From contig NZ_BNBI01000024.1 of the NCBI RefSeq assembly GCF_014655295.1, positions 19,947 to 83,946 of the forward strand: a DNA stretch of 64,000 nt, in the 5' to 3' direction. Made by a program: the position numbers and the translations under genes. Positions 61,395 to 64,000 of the stretch are shown piece by piece (position 1 is the stretch's first letter; the number at the start of each line of letters is the position of its first letter). The DNA comes from Streptomyces fumanus. Lineage in GTDB: Bacteria > Actinomycetota > Actinomycetes > Streptomycetales > Streptomycetaceae. The notes beneath the pieces were generated by a model that was not told the origin of the DNA, made no database searches, and saw only the letters and a list, made by a program, of their open reading frames with translations.

Positions 61395-63443
61395 TCACTG
61401 CGGGGTGAGCCGCCGGCGCAGCCGTACGGTCGTCTCCGCCAGCCCGTTGTCCAGGTGCCGCCGGTACGTGCTGAACGGCGTTCCCAGCCGGGCCGCGGCC
61501 CCGCGCTGGGTGGTCGGCCGCCCGAGGTAGGTGGCCGTCAGCGCGTGGTGGTACTTGGCGGTGGTGAGGTCGGCGCGCAGCGACTCGACGGTTTCCAGGA
61601 CGTGCCCCCGCAGCAGTTCCAGGCTCTCGCGCGGGGTGCCGGCGGGCAGCAGCCGCAGCAGGGGGCTGGCGGCCAGCACGTCCTCGTGGCGCCAGGCGCG
61701 GAAGACCTCGCGCACCGCCTCCTCCCACTGCTCGTCGCTCAGCTCGGGGCCGCCCGACGGCGAGGTGCCGGGGGCGGTCTCGGGGGCCGCGGGCGCGGTG
61801 ACGGCTTCGGTGTCGGGGCCGAACAGCATGCGCCGGGACAGCGTCTCCAGCCACAGGTCGACCGGCAGGGTCTGCCAGTCCATGACGAACACGGTGTGCG
61901 GACGGCCGTCGGGGGTCCGGCCGGTGTCCACCGTCCGGTGGCCGAGGAAGGCCATCTCCTTCTCCCAGAACGCCCGGTCGGACAGGACGCGGCCCGACCA
62001 GGCGAGCCGGTCCGTGCGCAGCCAGTCGGCGAGGACGGTGAGCCGCATCAGGTCGAAGGCGGGGCTGGGCCGCTCCTTGCCGTCCCGCTGCACGAGGTAC
62101 CGGGCCAGCCGCAGGACCCCGGAGCCCGGTGCCGGCAGCGCCTCGGAGTGGTCGCGCCGCAGCGCGGCGACCACGGGATCGGCGGCGGCGTCCTCGGCGG
62201 TGAACTCCTCGCAGGCGAGGTGGGCGAGGAAGCCGAGGGGCTCGCCGGTCGCGGAGTTCCAGTAGAGCCGGAACGCGTGCGGCTGGCGCTCCAGCCAGTA
62301 CTCGACGTCGGTGACCGGAGCCCCGTCCCGGGCCGTGGCGGCCATGCTGAGCAGGGTCGGCCGGTCCTGCGGGCGGTAGGGCGTCTCGTACACCTCGCCG
62401 TTGCCGCGCCACGAGTGGTAGGCCATCTTGAACGGCCCGTGGTGCAGCAGGTAGTTCGCCGCGCGCGCGGCCATCAGCACGGCCGGACCGGAGGCGGAGC
62501 GGACCTGCCGGACGGCGTAGTCGCGTACGGCGTAGTGCATCTTCCGGTAGCCGGTGAAGTCCCGCCATCTCAGGTCAGAGTCGAGGGCCTCACGGACGAC
62601 GTCGTGCGGGTACACCCCTTCCTGGCCCGACTCGACGAACGGCAGCCCGCGCAGCCACTCGAAGAGCACGACGGCGTCCTCCTCACCGAAGACGTCGCGC
62701 AGCAGTTCCTCCGAGGTGGTCATGGCATGGGCGCACACCTCCAGGGCGTGCCGGTGCATGGGGGACGGGGTGGTGCCCACCAGACGGCGCAGCAGCATCT
62801 CGACCACGTTCGGGGTGGGTTCCCAGTCCATGGACGAGGCCATACGCCGTGATACGACGGCCGCGGTGAGGCTCAGCGCCAGCGGATAGCGGCCGGCGAA
62901 GGAGATGACCGACTCGTGCAGGTGGGGCGGTACCCCGCGGGCCCGGATCAGGTGCAGCGCGTCCTCGTGCGTCAGGTCGCCCAGCGGGATGACGTGCAGG
63001 GTGTCGTCCCACGCGGAGTCCAGGTACCAGTCGCTGGACGGCGCCTCACGGCCGGCCACGACCACGGTGGTGTCGTGCGGCAGAGCGGGCAGGTAGCGTT
63101 CGCGCAGCCACTCCTCCAGTCCCTGGCACCGTTCGAAGGTGTCGATGACCAGGACCGACGCCTCCGGCACCGCCCCCACCGCCGCCTCGAACGCGGCCGG
63201 CGAGGGATCGAGCCATCTGCCGTCGACCTCGACGACGGTGCGTCCCCGGCCCCTGGCCTCCTCGACGAAGCGTCTGAGCAGGCTGCTCTTGCCGACACCG
63301 CCGGGACCGTGGACGTAGAACACCCCCAACTGGCTGGTGTCCCCCGCCACTTCGCGGAAGAGTTCCAGCTCCTCCTGGCGGCCGACGAACACCCGCTTGC
63401 GGTCGCCTGCGGCACGCGATGCGGTGGATATGACGTTTTCCAT
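61395..63443 (-). CDS. STAND-type ATPase with C-terminal helix-turn-helix (copy 2)
   Basis: This 682-residue paralogue of 55098-57149 starts at ATG 63443 after AGGAGAG. It has Walker A HGPGGVGKSSLLRRF (about 45-58) and SVLVIDTFERCQ, the same helical centre (MDWEPTPNVVEMLLRRLVG), and the end TTQRGAAARLGTPFSTYRRH, a helix-turn-helix. Alignment is continuous along the whole length. A Pro/Ala-rich insert near residues 560-590 (AVTAPAAPETAPGTSPSGGP) distinguishes it from copy 1. It is encoded convergently with the multicopper oxidase, 16 bases from its stop. Confidence 0.87.
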   Translation of the reverse strand: MENVISTASRAAGDRKRVFVGRQEELELFREVAGDTSQLGVFYVHGPGGVGKSSLLRRFVEEARGRGRTVVEVDGRWLDPSPAAFEAAVGAVPEASVLVIDTFERCQGLEEWLRERYLPALPHDTTVVVAGREAPSSDWYLDSAWDDTLHVIPLGDLTHEDALHLIRARGVPPHLHESVISFAGRYPLALSLTAAVVSRRMASSMDWEPTPNVVEMLLRRLVGTTPSPMHRHALEVCAHAMTTSEELLRDVFGEEDAVVLFEWLRGLPFVESGQEGVYPHDVVREALDSDLRWRDFTGYRKMHYAVRDYAVRQVRSASGPAVLMAARAANYLLHHGPFKMAYHSWRGNGEVYETPYRPQDRPTLLSMAATARDGAPVTDVEYWLERQPHAFRLYWNSATGEPLGFLAHLACEEFTAEDAAADPVVAALRRDHSEALPAPGSGVLRLARYLVQRDGKERPSPAFDLMRLTVLADWLRTDRLAWSGRVLSDRAFWEKEMAFLGHRTVDTGRTPDGRPHTVFVMDWQTLPVDLWLETLSRRMLFGPDTEAVTAPAAPETAPGTSPSGGPELSDEQWEEAVREVFRAWRHEDVLAASPLLRLLPAGTPRESLELLRGHVLETVESLRADLTTAKYHHALTATYLGRPTTQRGAAARLGTPFSTYRRHLDNGLAETTVRLRRRLTPQ

Positions 63444-63888
63444 GGACGCTCTCCTGATACCGGCGGTCTGTCCCTTTCGCCTTCGAGTACGACGAGATCC
63501 ACCGAACGGTTCGGGAGCCACGGCGCACCCGCGCCGTCCCCGTGGCCGTTGGTCCGCAGTCGTGAACCTGGTCGGCACAACCCCCGTTGAGACGGTGTCG
63601 GCACCGTTGTGGCGGCGCCGGCGGCCATCGCCGTGGACTTCCCTTCGGAGACCTTCGTAGTTTCTGATCACCATGTAGTGCCCCGGTTCATGGTCCGGGG
63701 CGGCGAACCGGAGAGCGCGAGCACCCGGTTCGCCGCGCCCTTCGACAAGCACACGGCAAGACTCCGTCAAGCCGGGCCACCTACCTTCGGCTTCTGCCAC
63801 TTGGCCACTTCGACGCACGCTTGTCCCTTCCGCACGTTCTCGTGCGCGGGTCCGGGTGGCGATGCTCTGCTGGACGTGAGGGTTGTCG
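63444..63888. other. Intergenic region upstream of STAND ATPase 2
   Basis: No gene is firmly supported. A leftward open frame continues from the STAND start to 63818 without homology; another leftward frame reads GQACVEVAKWQKPKV near 63775-63825, recalling the CVEVA of DUF397 proteins, but too briefly to call. The region should hold the divergent promoters. Confidence 0.4.
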
Positions 63889-64000
63889 ATGCTGCCTGAT
63901 GACTACATCGAGTTCTCGGACGAAGCGCGGGTGCTGTGCTTCATCCTGATCGGTGAATCGCCCATCCAGGCCAACTCCCGCGCCGCGTTGGAGAGCTCGC
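63889..64000 (+). CDS. Unknown protein, 5' part only
   Basis: An ATG at 63889, preceded by GTGAGGG, opens a frame to the window end: MLPDDYIEFSDEARVLCFI, then LIGESPIQANSRAALESS. The 37 visible residues have coding-like codon use. I do not recognise the family. Only the sequence to the right can settle identity. Confidence 0.5.
   Translation, partial: MLPDDYIEFSDEARVLCFILIGESPIQANSRAALESS

Overview
The window reads as chromosome of a high-GC actinomycete, almost certainly a Streptomyces. The evidence is very high GC at third codon positions, frequent GTG starts with 4- to 11-base overlaps, many secreted proteins, SARP and ECF regulators, and sites resembling the Streptomyces Nur and Zur metal boxes. 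No rRNA, complete tRNA, CRISPR array, insertion sequence or prophage was seen.

Layout. 1-13.1 kb is mostly ordinary: the 3' end of a Clp ATPase gene, gamma-glutamyltranspeptidase, a secreted M4 protease, a secreted SGNH hydrolase, exonuclease III, a metallo-beta-lactamase-fold hydrolase, a PcaDC-like fusion, TspO and a small HU-like protein. 13.2-15.8 kb and 21.1-21.6 kb are zones of decayed genes: a doubly frameshifted gene, a probable TetR tail, a hydrolase 3' fragment and the 3' end of a chorismate-utilising enzyme. Between them lies an intact five-gene nickel-type ABC transporter operon (15.9-21.1 kb) behind a near-perfect Nur box.

21.6-30.4 kb holds two small secreted ricin-like proteins, a SnoaL-like protein, a hydrolase-family protein that has lost its whole catalytic triad, an MDR oxidoreductase/TetR pair, a LysR/DJ-1 pair, and a cysteine-less L32 paralogue behind a Zur-like palindrome. 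30.5-44.5 kb holds secreted enzymes (SGNH lipase, multidomain HExxH protease), a DHA2 exporter, a thioesterase, a degenerate adenylation-ketoreductase fusion, an ECF sigma factor, a SARP-ATPase, an I36-type inhibitor and two zinc-finger anti-sigma-like proteins.

44.5-63.4 kb is the most unusual part. Two membrane-tethered ricin-like proteins bracket a beta-helix/double-AAA (EccA-like) ATPase, a mycosin-type protease, a small overlapping ORF and a protein ending in an ADP-ribosyltransferase-like domain. This resembles a type VII secretion accessory set, but no secretion core is present in the window. Next to it, two paralogous STAND ATPases with C-terminal helix-turn-helix segments flank an operon-like trio: carotenoid oxygenase, SRPBCC protein and membrane-fused multicopper oxidase. 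I infer that the twin STAND proteins regulate or sense for that oxidative trio; this is the best candidate for an undescribed system.
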